A stretch of DNA of 64,000 nucleotides from the NCBI RefSeq assembly GCF_024448935.1, contig NZ_JAMOIE010000004.1, positions 52,197 through 116,196 on the forward strand, read 5' to 3'. Source of the DNA: Stutzerimonas stutzeri. GTDB lineage: Bacteria; Pseudomonadota; Gammaproteobacteria; Pseudomonadales; Pseudomonadaceae. The notes under the pieces were generated by a model, which saw nothing but the letters and a program-made list of their open reading frames with translations, made no database searches and was not told the origin of the DNA. Shown piece after piece: positions 1 through 9,094 of the stretch. Within the stretch, counting starts at the first letter, position 1; every line of letters starts with the position of its first letter. Made by a program: the position numbers and the translations under genes.

Positions 1-73
1 AAAAAGTGCACGCAGATCAGTACCGGAGGCCTCGATATTTCCCGCTATGGCCCCCACAAACAATCGCACAGAC

Positions 74-427
74 ATGCCCATACAGCGCCTGCCCATTAAC
101 GCTCGCCTGAGCCAGATCGTCATCCACCGTGGCACGGTTTACCGGGCCGGTCAGGTGGCTGAAGACATGAGAGCCGGCATCGAGCAACAGACTCGCGAAA
201 CCCTCGATAATTCGAGCGGCTGCTGCGTCAGGCCGGCACCGACAAGCCGCACATTCTTTCGGTGACCATCTACCTGAAGGACATCGATGCCGATTTCGCC
301 GGGCATGACTGCGGTCTGGGATCATTGCCGGAAGGCATCGCGCCGGCGCGTGGCCACGGTAGAGGCCAAGCTTTGCGAGCCCGAGATCCGCATTGAACTG
401 TCGGTCGTGGCCGCATTACCGGTGTAG
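74..427 (+). pseudogene. RidA/YjgF-family protein, decayed by several frameshifts
   Basis: Reading across frames gives a RidA-like protein: it begins MPIQRLPINARLSQIVIHRG, continues with a segment containing LLRQAGTDKPHILSVTIYLK, and ends with TVEAKLCEPEIRIELSVVAA before a TAG at 425-427. These match the start, the middle and the conserved arginine/C-terminal strand of RidA, which hydrolyses reactive enamine/imine intermediates. The frame has to change near 211, near 300 and near 348 to follow the family, so no single frame encodes it. In P. aeruginosa a RidA gene sits in the dadA-dadX D-alanine catabolic cluster next to puuR, which fits this position; dadX itself is absent from the 110 bp before puuR. 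A sequencing error could explain one indel but hardly three. Confidence 0.75.
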
Positions 428-537
428 CCCGATCGCCATCCGGGGCGATCTGTCATTTCGTCCCGTTGTGTTGAAAATACTGAACGCCCTCGCCATCATA
501 GCGACCTCAACAATCGCTCTTATTGGGGGCTCCCGTA

Positions 538-1086
538 TTGGACGTTGGTGTTCGACTGCAAACCATCCGCAAACTCAAGGGCCTGTCCCAACGCGAACTC
601 GCCAAACGTGCGGGCGTCACCAACAGCACCATCTCCATGATTGAGAAAAACAGCGTCAGCCCGTCGATCAGTTCGCTGAAGAAGGTGCTGAGCGGCATTC
701 CAATCTCATTGGTCGAGTTTTTCTCGCCTGATTTCGAGCAGGACAGCGATACTCAGGTGGTCTACAAGGCCGGCGAGCTGATCGATATTTCCGACGGCGC
801 GGTGAGCATGAAGCTCGTCGGCAAGGCGCACCCGGGTCGCGCCATCGCCTTTCTCGCCGAAACCTATCCGCCTGGCTCCGATACCGGCATCGACATGCTG
901 GCGCACCAGGGCGAAGAGGCTGGCATGCTGGTCGAGGGGCGTCTGGAGCTGACGGTGAGCGGCCAGACCTATCTATTGGAAACAGGCGACAGTTACTACT
1001 TCGAGAGCAGCAAGCCGCATCGCTTTCGTAATCCGTTCGACGCGCCGGCCAAGCTGATCAGCGCGACCACGCCGGCGAATTTCTGA
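538..1086 (+). CDS. puuR: PuuR-type transcriptional regulator (XRE helix-turn-helix plus cupin)
   Basis: 182 residues. The N-terminal 60 residues are a Cro/CI helix-turn-helix (QRELAKRAGVTNSTISMIEK) and the C-terminal half is a cupin ending in ETGDSYYFESSKPHRFRN. This architecture is that of PuuR, the repressor of putrescine catabolism, and in pseudomonads the homologue lies beside the dad and cytochrome c5 genes. I chose the TTG at 538 because a GGGGG ribosome site lies at 525-529 and the family starts with this (M/L)DVG sequence; an in-frame TTG at 523 has no ribosome site. Ligand and targets cannot be read from sequence; a polyamine or amino-acid role is inferred from the family. Confidence 0.85.
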   Translation: MDVGVRLQTIRKLKGLSQRELAKRAGVTNSTISMIEKNSVSPSISSLKKVLSGIPISLVEFFSPDFEQDSDTQVVYKAGELIDISDGAVSMKLVGKAHPGRAIAFLAETYPPGSDTGIDMLAHQGEEAGMLVEGRLELTVSGQTYLLETGDSYYFESSKPHRFRNPFDAPAKLISATTPANF

Positions 1087-1151
1087 TCCTGACCAATGGT
1101 CCCCGAGCGCGGTGCGACAAAGCGTCGCGGGGGATGACAGGGTCTTTCGTA

Positions 1152-1183
1152 TTGTTTCGGCGGGCATGGCTTGCCGTTATACT
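1152..1183 (+). promoter_or_regulatory. possible sigma-70 promoter for the cytochrome c5 gene
   Basis: A near-consensus -10 box TATACT lies at 1178-1183. The best -35-like sequence, TTGTTT at 1152-1157, is 20 bp away, which is longer than ideal, so only the -10 element is persuasive. Confidence 0.35.
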
Positions 1184-1239
1184 GACCGCCGCTCGCGATA
1201 CCGTGGCCGCGGGCGTGTCTAGCCACATGAGGGTATAAG

Positions 1240-1662
1240 GTGAACCTGATTAAGAAGATCCTGGTAGCACAGACTGCCGTATTGGCCCTGTGGGCAGTGA
1301 GCGCTCAGGCTGCGACCAACGACGACATCGCCGAGCGCCTCAAGCCGGTGGGCGACGTTTGTATTCAAGGTGAAGAATGCGCAGCGGCCGGTCCGGCAGC
1401 TGCTGCCGCTGGTGGCGGCGCGCTGAGCGGTGAAGAAGTGGTCGGCAAGTTCTGCAACGCCTGCCACGGCACCGGTCTGCTGGACTCGCCGAAGGTCGGC
1501 GATACGGCTGCCTGGCAAGCGCGTGCTGATGAGAAGGGCGGGCTTGACGTTTTGCTGCAGCATGCCATCACCGGCATCAACGCCATGCCGCCGAAAGGCA
1601 CCTGCGCCAGCTGTTCGGATGACGAGCTGATGGCTGCCATCAAACACATGTCCGGCCTTTAA
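1240..1662 (+). CDS. cycB: cytochrome c5 (periplasmic class I c-type cytochrome)
   Basis: 140 residues with a Sec signal peptide (basic MNLIKK, hydrophobic VAQTAVLALWAV, cleavage after AQA near residue 23). An alanine/glycine-rich linker at about 52-66 leads to a single haem site CNACH and a downstream Met (NAMPPKG) as likely axial ligand; two further cysteines in CASC are typical of the c5 family. It carries electrons in the periplasm. The GTG start at 1240 has a GAGGG ribosome site at 1229-1233. It lies between puuR and a cupin gene, the order seen in other pseudomonads, and a terminator follows directly, so it is probably monocistronic. Confidence 0.93.
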   Translation: MNLIKKILVAQTAVLALWAVSAQAATNDDIAERLKPVGDVCIQGEECAAAGPAAAAAGGGALSGEEVVGKFCNACHGTGLLDSPKVGDTAAWQARADEKGGLDVLLQHAITGINAMPPKGTCASCSDDELMAAIKHMSGL

Positions 1663-1675
1663 GTTCAGCCGGTCA

Positions 1676-1702
1676 GACAATGCCGCCTCCGGGCGGCTTT
1701 GT
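1676..1702 (+). terminator. rho-independent terminator after cytochrome c5
   Basis: GCCGCC (1682-1687), loop TCCG, GGCGGC (1692-1697), then TTT. Outer bases GACAA and TTGTC extend the stem across one mismatch. The T tract is short. Confidence 0.7.
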
Positions 1703-1803
1703 CGTGTCTGGCGGGGATAAAAGCCGCGCGGTATCGGGTCGAAACTTCAAACCCATTCCGGGCCTGCACCGACATCAGGCCTCCGCACGAAGATGAGGTG
1801 CCC

Positions 1804-2322
1804 ATGCCCAGTTCCGCCCCGCATCCCGAGCAGTTGCACTTTTCCAGCGACGGCCGTACGCCGAACAGCTCGCATCCGGTACTGGTGTACCGGCAGTTGC
1901 CGCTGGCTGAGGGGGACTATGCCAGTGCGTTCGAGAATCTGTTCAGCAGCCACCTGTGGCCGACCCAGTGGCGTGCGGGTGTGTACGACTATCACCACTA
2001 TCATTCGACCGCTCATGAGGTGCTCGGCGTTTCGCGGGGTTCGGCGCGGCTGATGCTCGGTGGCGAACAGGGGCAGGAAGTCGAGGTGCGCGCTGGCGAC
2101 GCGCTGGTACTGCCGGCCGGCACCGGTCATTGCCAGCTCAGCGCCAGCAGTGATTTCGAAGTGGTGGGCGGCTATCCGGTCGAGCAGCAATACGATCTGC
2201 TGCGCCCGGATGAAGCCAGCCATGATGAGGCACAGGCGCGCGCTCAGCGGGTCAGCATACCGCTGAGCGATCCGGTGGCCGGCACGCAGGGCGCGCTGGT
2301 TGACCTGTGGCGTAAGGAATAA
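1804..2322 (+). CDS. cupin-domain protein
   Basis: 172 residues forming one cupin barrel. Motif 1 is visible as YHHYHSTAHEVLGVSRG, with several histidines that could bind a metal, and motif 2 as AGDALVLPAGTGHCQL. It resembles the YjlB-like group of small cupins of unknown reaction. The ATG at 1804 is the first in-frame methionine and directly precedes the family-like PSSAPHPEQLHF; upstream in-frame sequence is terminator and spacer. It converges on xpt, which ends 24 bp away. No substrate can be assigned. Confidence 0.82.
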   Translation: MPSSAPHPEQLHFSSDGRTPNSSHPVLVYRQLPLAEGDYASAFENLFSSHLWPTQWRAGVYDYHHYHSTAHEVLGVSRGSARLMLGGEQGQEVEVRAGDALVLPAGTGHCQLSASSDFEVVGGYPVEQQYDLLRPDEASHDEAQARAQRVSIPLSDPVAGTQGALVDLWRKE

Positions 2323-2346
2323 GCCGCAGGGAGTGGCGCGGGATGG

Positions 2347-2931
<585 letters not shown>

Positions 2932-3109
2932 TCAAGCGTGGGCGGCCGGGTTTGCCTGGCGAATCATGGTGCTGAAAACCAGTTGGGCGCTGCGCCATGA
3001 AGGCGAGCGCCCAGCTCGTATCGATCCAGCTTCCGTTCGTCACTGCTTTCCGCAGCCTGGAAAGCCGCGCATTCTCGCTCAAATCCGTGCGCGGGTCCAA
3101 GCGGAGCGT

Positions 3110-3700
3110 TCAGTCGGGCGTTTCGATCGACAAGCGGCGAAAGCGTGCCGCCTCGCCATGGTGCTGTAGCACCAAGTGGCCCTCCCTGGCCTGGGCGAAG
3201 TCTGGATAGCCACTGAATTTGCTGCGCGTGATACCTTCGCGCAGTGCTGGGTCATCGAGTCGATAGCGCAGCACACAGCGACCACGCAGCCAGTGCTCGA
3301 CATGGCCGTCGCGTACGGTCAGGGCCGCCTCGATGAACTCGCCAGGCTCCAGGGTCGTTTCCGGCTCGGCTGCCAGCAACCCGTACAAGGCGCCGTTGCG
3401 TGTGGTGGGCTCGCGACCGTCGGGATGGCCGGCATCGTCTAACAGCTGCATTTCCGGGCCGCTGTGCCAGCTGAGTTCGGCATTTTCCTCGACGCGGAAC
3501 AGCACGCCGGAATTGCCGGCGACAGGCAGGGCGAACTCGAAACGAAAGGTGAAATCGTCGTAACGCTGCAGCGATATCAGATCGACCCGCGGGGCGCCGG
3601 CGATGGCCTGCAGCTCGCCGTCAACGTTGCGCCAGCTGCCTACGGGAAACCCATCGATATGCCAGCCGCGCCATTGCGCAGCATCGAGGGAGCGTTTCAT
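3110..3700 (-). CDS. DUF1080 (3-keto-disaccharide hydrolase-like) protein
   Basis: 196 residues with the jelly-roll fold signature of DUF1080: GWHIDGFPVGSWRNVDGEL near the start, FTFRFEFALPVAGNSGVLFRV in the middle and a tail with GHLVLQHHGEAARFRRLSI. Family members bind carbohydrate and some hydrolyse 3-keto-glycosides. There is no signal peptide, so it probably acts in the cytoplasm. Its start codon abuts the stop codon of the upstream GH13 gene (cat at 3698-3700, stop at 3701-3703), so the two are probably translated from one message and work on related sugars. Confidence 0.8.
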   Translation of the reverse strand: MKRSLDAAQWRGWHIDGFPVGSWRNVDGELQAIAGAPRVDLISLQRYDDFTFRFEFALPVAGNSGVLFRVEENAELSWHSGPEMQLLDDAGHPDGREPTTRNGALYGLLAAEPETTLEPGEFIEAALTVRDGHVEHWLRGRCVLRYRLDDPALREGITRSKFSGYPDFAQAREGHLVLQHHGEAARFRRLSIETPD

Positions 3701-5320
3701 CTAGCCGAACAATTGCTGCTTGCGCCGCAACCAGCGGTAGCCGTAGCCGTTCGGGCGTAGTCGCAAGGGATGCCCTTTGGGCTGGTCGTAATCGCTGTCG
3801 GCCAGCACGTCGACCATGTCCTGAAGGTCGCGTTCGGCGATTTCGATGTCGACCTCCCGGTCCGCCAGATTCACCAGCATCAACACCGTCGAATCGTTGT
3901 CATGGCCAATGGCGAAGACCGACGGGCATCCCGCTTCGACCGCGCGGTGCTGACCGCCAGCAATCTCGCGCAGACCGATACGGGTGCGGGTCATGGTCCC
4001 GGACCTGGACAGCAAGGAGTCGTCGCGCAGGGTCTGGGCGTAGACGTTTCGCTGCTGGTAACCGAACTCGCCGTCGTCGATCAGCGGCGCGGCCAGCTGT
4101 GGGGTGTCGGCGCAGGAGAATCCGGCGTTGGCTTCGTTGGACCACTGCATCGGGGCACGCACCGCCAGCCGCTCGGGGCGCGACAGATCCTCGCCCATGC
4201 CGATTTCCTCACCGTAACGGATGACCGGCGTGCCAGGCAGTGCGAACAGCAGTGCATGGGCCATGGCGATGCGTCGTTCGTTTCCGTCGAGCATCGGTGC
4301 CAGACGCCGGCGGATGCCGCGGTTGTAAGCGCGCATGTCGGGATCGGGGGCGAAGGCCTGCATGACTTCTTCGCGCTCGTCGTCGCTCAGCCGCTCCAGG
4401 TCCAACTCGTCATGGTTGCGCAGCCAGATGGCGTACTGCGCGCGTTCGGGCGGTTCCGGCTGGCGTTCCAGTGCCCGCTGAAGGGTCTCTGCTTCGCTGC
4501 GCGCGAGCGAGAGAAAGAAGTGGTTGTTGGCCCAGAAGTTCAGCAACACGGCCAGCCGATCGCCTTCGCCGAAATAGTCGCGGTACTCTTCCGACTCCAC
4601 GTCGACCTCGCCCAGCAGTACCGCTTCCGGGCGGCGCAGGGTGACGAAGTCGCGCATGTGCTCGAGCAGCCAGTAGCCGTCCGCGCGGTCGCCGTGGCCG
4701 GCCTGTTCGATCAGGTGCGAAGCGGCATCGACACGGAATCCCGACACGCCCAGGCGCAGCCAGAAGGCGATGATCCGCTCGATCTCCTCGATCACCTTCG
4801 GGTTGCCCGGATTCAGGTCCGGCTCATGGTGGTAGAACAGGTGGCGGTAGTACTGCCCGGCGTCTTCGTCCCGGGTCCAGACGCTCTTTTCCACCGTGGC
4901 AAAGATCGGCTCGATGCTGTCGTCCGGTTCGTCCGCCCAGAGGTAATAGTCCCGATAGGGCGACTGCGGGTCGCGGCGCGCTTCCTGAAACCAGCGATGT
5001 TCGATCGAGGTGTGTTGCACCACCAGTTCGATGATGACGTGCAGGCCCAGCTCCTCGGCTTTCTCCAGCAAATACACCACGTCGGCGAGATCACCGAAGC
5101 GCGGATCGACTTGCAGATGGTCGCTGACATCGTAGCCGGCATCGCGGAAGAGCGACTGATGGAACGGCATCAGCCAGATGGCCGTGGCGCCCAGGCCGCG
5201 TACGTAATCCAGGCGCTCGATGACGCCGCGCAGATCGCCGCAGCCATCCCCGTTAACGTCGAGGAACAGTGACGGATCGATCTGATGGATCACCGCGTTC
5301 CGATACCAGAGTGGCCGCAT
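3701..5320 (-). CDS. GH13 alpha-amylase-family protein (trehalose synthase-like)
   Basis: 539 residues of the GH13 (beta/alpha)8 fold. The catalytic nucleophile is D198 in GFRVDAASH, the acid/base E238 in LLGEVDVE and the transition-state stabiliser D304 in LRNHDELDL. The overall sequence (YRNAVIHQIDPSLFLDVNGD, WLMPFHQSLFRDAGYDVSDH) is closest in feel to trehalose synthase/maltose-alpha-D-glucosyltransferase, without the maltokinase extension. Conserved region I, usually DxVxNH, reads ELVVQHTS here, which is unusual. It stands 1 bp from the second GH13 gene upstream and abuts the DUF1080 gene, forming a sugar operon on the minus strand. Exact substrate is uncertain. Confidence 0.85.
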   Translation of the reverse strand: MRPLWYRNAVIHQIDPSLFLDVNGDGCGDLRGVIERLDYVRGLGATAIWLMPFHQSLFRDAGYDVSDHLQVDPRFGDLADVVYLLEKAEELGLHVIIELVVQHTSIEHRWFQEARRDPQSPYRDYYLWADEPDDSIEPIFATVEKSVWTRDEDAGQYYRHLFYHHEPDLNPGNPKVIEEIERIIAFWLRLGVSGFRVDAASHLIEQAGHGDRADGYWLLEHMRDFVTLRRPEAVLLGEVDVESEEYRDYFGEGDRLAVLLNFWANNHFFLSLARSEAETLQRALERQPEPPERAQYAIWLRNHDELDLERLSDDEREEVMQAFAPDPDMRAYNRGIRRRLAPMLDGNERRIAMAHALLFALPGTPVIRYGEEIGMGEDLSRPERLAVRAPMQWSNEANAGFSCADTPQLAAPLIDDGEFGYQQRNVYAQTLRDDSLLSRSGTMTRTRIGLREIAGGQHRAVEAGCPSVFAIGHDNDSTVLMLVNLADREVDIEIAERDLQDMVDVLADSDYDQPKGHPLRLRPNGYGYRWLRRKQQLFG

Positions 5321-5321
5321 G

Positions 5322-6865
5322 TCAATGTTCCTCCGGGCTGAGAAGCAGCGCCTGGCCGGGTGCCAGTTCGGCGCTATAGCGCTCGCCTTCGCCCTGCGCG
5401 TCGCTGGCGACCTCCACCTGCCAGCGTCCGTTGAGCGGAAAGACGTGGGGCTTATCGGCGAAATTCAGACAGATCACCCGTTGCTCATCGTCCAGCTGTC
5501 GTCGATAGGCCAGCACGTTGGGGTGCGACGGTAACTCTTCCCAGTCGCCGTGAAGCAGAGCGCCGCTGCGTTTGCGCGCGGCGATCAGTCGGCGGTAGAG
5601 CTCGAGGGTCGAGCCGGGGGCACCCCGCTGCCGTTCGGCGGCCAACTCGTCGCTGTCGGGTGGGAAGGGCAGCCACGGCTGACTGCCTGCCCAGCCGTGA
5701 GGCGGTGCGGCGAGCCAGGGGATCGGCGCGCGGCAGCCATCGCGACCGCCGGGATCGACCTGCTCGTCCGCTTCGATCACCGCATCTTCCAGCCCCAGCT
5801 CCTCGCCCTGGTAGATGAAGGGCGTGCCGCGCAAGGTGAGCAATAGCACCGCCGCGGCATGGGCGCTGCGCAGCGAACCCTGATAGCGGCTGCGCTGACG
5901 CACGTTGTCGTGGTTGGACAGCACCCAGGTGGGCCAGGCACCGGCCGGTTGCAGCCAGTGCTGCACGTCGCGGATGCAGGTGCGAAACAGCACCGGGTCC
6001 CAGGGCGCGTCGAGCGGGTTGAAGTTGAAGGCCAGGTGCAGCTCGTCGCCGGCGCCGTAGTACTGCAGCACCCGCTCGGTGGAGCGGATATTGACCTCGC
6101 CGACCAGCACGCGCTCGCCAGGGTAGCTGTCGACCAGACGCCGAAGTCCGCGCAGCACTTCATGGCTGTAAGGCTGATCGTTGAAATCCGCCAGCGGCTG
6201 GCCGGCCTGGCAGCGCGGGTCGTCGGCGAAGCGCGGGTCCTTGCCGGTGCAATGAATGACGTCGATGCGAAAACCGTCGATGCCGCGGTCGAGCCAGAAG
6301 CGCAGCACGCCGTGCATGGCCTCGATCACTTCAGGGTTGCGCCAGTCCAGATCCGGCTGCGCGGGCAGGAACAGGTGCAGGTAATACTGCTGGGTCTGCT
6401 CGTCCCAGGTCCAGGCGCTGCCGGCGTTGAGTGCGGCGCGCCAGTTGTTCGGCTCGTCGCGCCAGATGTACCAGTCGCGCTTGGGGCTGCCCCGCGAGCG
6501 GCGCGACTCGATGAACCAGGGATGCTGATCGGAAGTGTGGTTGGGCACGAAATCGAGCAGTACGCGAATGCCGCGGGCATGGGCTTCGGCGATCAGCCGG
6601 TCGATGTCGTTGAGCGAGCCGAACAGCGGATCGATATCGCAATAGTCACTGACGTCGTAACCGGCGTCGGCCATCGGTGAGCGGAAGAGCGGCGACAGCC
6701 ACAGTGCGTCGACGCTCAGGTATTGCAGGTGGTCGAGGTGGCGCAGCACACCGTCCAGGTCGCCAATGCCGTCACCGTTGCTGTCGGCGAAGGAACGCGG
6801 GTAGATTTGATAATTTGATAAACAGTGGCGCCTTTCCACCAGGGTGCGGGGGATGACTCGCTCAT
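5322..6865 (-). pseudogene. GH13 alpha-glucosidase / oligo-1,6-glucosidase, frameshifted near the N-terminus
   Basis: The protein would be about 514 residues. It starts at the ATG at 6865 (MSESSPAPWWKGATVYQ) and should continue IYPRSFADSNGDGIGDL, but an 8-bp tandem duplication at 6805-6820 shifts the frame after residue 18. The downstream frame is intact and carries GFRIDVIH (nucleophile Asp), VGEVNI (Glu), LSNHDN (Asp) and the 1,6-glucosidase-like NHTSDQHPWFIESR. An in-frame GTG at 6839 could give a 505-residue product but has no ribosome site. Deleting one repeat copy restores the frame exactly, so this is a fresh lesion, a reversible switch or an assembly error. It heads the minus-strand sugar operon. 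Confidence 0.88.
6805..6820. repeat. perfect 8-bp tandem duplication causing a frameshift
   Basis: The unit ATTTGATA occurs at 6805-6812 and again at 6813-6820 on the plus strand. With one copy the minus-strand codons read Thr-Val-Tyr-Gln-Ile-Tyr-Pro, the expected GH13 beta-1 motif; with two copies the frame moves by two bases. Confidence 0.95.
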
Positions 6866-7042
6866 TACTCGTGGCCCTTTTCCGGAGTGCGGCAAGCCCG
6901 GGGCAACGGGCCTGTGAGAGTTACGACTGACGGACGGTGCCTTGGGTTTCCCCGGTTCATTGATCTCCGTCGGACGGTACTGAACGCCACCGCGGATACT
7001 CCGACTAACCTTCACCAGTCTCAACGACCCCGGGAGAGCACC

Positions 7043-8062
7043 ATGTTGCGAGTTGCCATCAATGGTTATGGCCGTATCGGCCGAGCTGTACTGCGAGCCC
7101 TGTTCGAGCGAAACTTGGAAAACCAGATCCATATCGAAGCGATCAACGACCTCAGCGAGCGTTCGGCGATGGCGCACCTGACGCGCTTCGACACCACCTT
7201 TGGCCGCTTTCAGGGGCAGGTCGATCTGCATGACGATGTGATGCAGATTCGCGGCCAGTCGATCCGTCTGCTGCAAGAGCGCGACCCCAGCCAACTGCCG
7301 TGGAAACAGCTCGGGGTCGATGTGGTGCTGGAATGTTCGGGCAAGTTCAAGAAGCGCGCATTGATCGACCAGCACCTGGAGGCCGGGGCCATGCGCGTGT
7401 TCGCCTCGCATCCGCTCGATGGCGCCGATCTGACGGTCGTCTACGGCGTCAACCATGAGCTGCTCGACGGCAGCCACCGTGTGATCTCCAATGCCTCCTG
7501 CACCACCAATTGCCTGGCACCGCTGGCCAAGGTGCTGCACGAGGCAGTGGGGATCCGTCAGGGCCTGCTCAACACCGTGCACGCCTACACGAATGACCAG
7601 AGCCTGCTGGACAAGGCGCACAAGGACCTCTACCGCGCGCGTGCCGCGGCGGAATCGATCATTCCCTCGACTACCGGTGCGGCCAAGGCCATCGGTCTGG
7701 TGCTGCCCGAACTCGCTGGGCGGCTGGACGGCCTGGCGGTGCGGGTGCCGACGCCGAACGTGTCGCTGGTCGACCTCACCTTCACTGCCGAGCGTGCACC
7801 GGGAAGCGTCGAGGCGATCAACCAGATCCTCCGCCAAGGCGCGCAGCAGCTGCCGCTCGGCGTCATGGAGTGCAACGACCTGCCGCTGGTCTCGCGGGAC
7901 TTCTTCGGCCATCCGACCTCCTGCGTTGCCGACCTCAGCCACACGCGCGTACAGGGCGACCTGGTCAAGGTGCTGGCTTGGTATGACAACGAATGGGCCT
8001 TCTCCAACCGCATGCTCGACGTGCTGCTCCATTGGGGCGAGGGTAATGCGCAGGCTGGCTGA
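7043..8062 (+). CDS. gap: type I glyceraldehyde-3-phosphate dehydrogenase
   Basis: 339 residues. It oxidises glyceraldehyde-3-phosphate with NAD(P) and phosphate. The Rossmann motif INGYGRIGRAVLRAL starts at residue 6, the catalytic cysteine is C153 in SNASCTTNC, and PTPNVSLVDLTF and WYDNEWAFSNRM are conserved. SIRLLQERDPSQLPW recalls erythrose-4-phosphate dehydrogenase (Epd), but the VHAYTNDQSLLDKAHKDLYR segment is GAPDH-like rather than Epd-like, so GAPDH is preferred. The ATG at 7043 has a GGGAGAG ribosome site. It is divergent from the GH13 operon with 177 bp between starts, and the cyclodeaminase-like gene follows 12 bp downstream. Confidence 0.88.
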   Translation: MLRVAINGYGRIGRAVLRALFERNLENQIHIEAINDLSERSAMAHLTRFDTTFGRFQGQVDLHDDVMQIRGQSIRLLQERDPSQLPWKQLGVDVVLECSGKFKKRALIDQHLEAGAMRVFASHPLDGADLTVVYGVNHELLDGSHRVISNASCTTNCLAPLAKVLHEAVGIRQGLLNTVHAYTNDQSLLDKAHKDLYRARAAAESIIPSTTGAAKAIGLVLPELAGRLDGLAVRVPTPNVSLVDLTFTAERAPGSVEAINQILRQGAQQLPLGVMECNDLPLVSRDFFGHPTSCVADLSHTRVQGDLVKVLAWYDNEWAFSNRMLDVLLHWGEGNAQAG

Positions 8063-8074
8063 CGGATCGCCCGG

Positions 8075-8674
8075 ATGAGCGATGAGGCGAGCATCTGGAC
8101 GCAACGGCTGGCCGATTTCAGGGCAGCCACGGCGGCCAACCAGCCAACGCCCGGTTGCGGTGCGGCCGCCGCTGTCACGGCTGATATCGGGCTTGCACTG
8201 GTACTCAAGGGCCTGCGTATCAGCGAGGCCCACGGGTCCGATCCGACTCGCCGCGCGCTGTTGCAAGCGGCGGAAGCACTGTCGGGCAGGCCCGGCGCGT
8301 TCGCCGATGATGATGACCGGGCTTTCGGGGACTACCTGAACGCTGCTCGGGAGGGTGAGCCCGAACAGAAGCAGGCCGCGTCCCGTCAGGCCTGTGCCGT
8401 ACCGCTGGCGCTGGCGCATTGCTGCCTGGAGGCACTCGCGCTGGCGGTCGATGCCTGGCCATGTACCGACCCGAACGTGCAAAGCGATACCCGGGCCGGC
8501 GCCATGCTCATCCATGCCGGGCTCAGCGCAGCCTTGATCAATGTCGATGCGGATATGGCAAGTATCGAAGACGCCGCCAGCCGCGATCAGGTTGCGCAGA
8601 CTCGAACACGCTTACAGGCTGAGGGCGACGACCTGTTGCAGCGTCTGCTCGGTCAGGCGCTGTCGCCTTCTTAG
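8075..8674 (+). CDS. cyclodeaminase/cyclohydrolase-family protein (FTCD C-terminal type)
   Basis: 199 residues resembling the formiminotransferase-cyclodeaminase C-terminal family (FchA-like), an all-helical folate enzyme that acts on formimino- or methenyl-tetrahydrofolate. Family features are PTPGCGAAAAVTADIGLALV near the N-terminus, the acidic loop DDDDRAFGDYLNA in the middle, and DTRAGAMLIHAGLSAALINV towards the end. It lies 12 bp after the GAPDH gene, apparently in the same transcript. No formiminotransferase partner is visible nearby, so the reaction is inferred from family only. Confidence 0.75.
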   Translation: MSDEASIWTQRLADFRAATAANQPTPGCGAAAAVTADIGLALVLKGLRISEAHGSDPTRRALLQAAEALSGRPGAFADDDDRAFGDYLNAAREGEPEQKQAASRQACAVPLALAHCCLEALALAVDAWPCTDPNVQSDTRAGAMLIHAGLSAALINVDADMASIEDAASRDQVAQTRTRLQAEGDDLLQRLLGQALSPS

Positions 8675-9094
8675 TGCAGCTGATCGCCAGCAAGCTGGCT
8701 CCTACGAAAAGCCCGCGTCGTCAGCCGCTCGTGGTCTGTAGTTGTCTCCGCGCTGACGATCTCACCAACAATGAAAAGCCAGGGTTCAGTGCGGCTGTGG
8801 CATAGCAAACCACACATTCCTGTAGGAGCCAGCTTGCTGGCGATCCGGGCCCGCTCCCTCGTCACGTTCAGCACGTATCCATACGGCCCTGGCATACCGG
8901 CTCCTCCGATAACGAGAATAAACGTCTCGTTTTAGCTTGACGCTTGCGGTCATTGTTTCTAGTCTCCAAGCCACCTGAGACGAACTTTCTCAATCGAGAC
9001 CTGAAGTTTTCTCATGCAATCCGTTCACATAGCGCCTCATCTGGCTGGCCTTTAGACCTGTCCGAGCGCAGCGCGAACCCTATCGGAGAACCCA
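8675..9094. other. intergenic region with a REP pair and a putative leader
   Basis: This 420-bp stretch has no gene I can support. It contains the inverted REP pair at 8682-8845 and then about 240 bp of leader before the alcohol dehydrogenase, with a run of lower-GC sequence around 8905-9010 where a promoter would be expected, but no clear -35/-10 pair. Confidence 0.6.
8682..8845. repeat. inverted pair of REP palindromes (REPIN-like)
   Basis: A 24-bp sequence at 8682-8705 (GATCGCCAGCAAGCTGGCTC...) recurs as its exact reverse complement at 8822-8845. Each arm contains the small palindrome GCCAGCAAGCTGGC. Two inverted REPs about 116 bp apart is the arrangement mobilised by REP-associated transposases in pseudomonads. 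Confidence 0.85.

Noticed and set aside
3770..5272. Open frame of 500 codons on plus
   Set aside because: Antisense to the GH13 gene; composition artefact.
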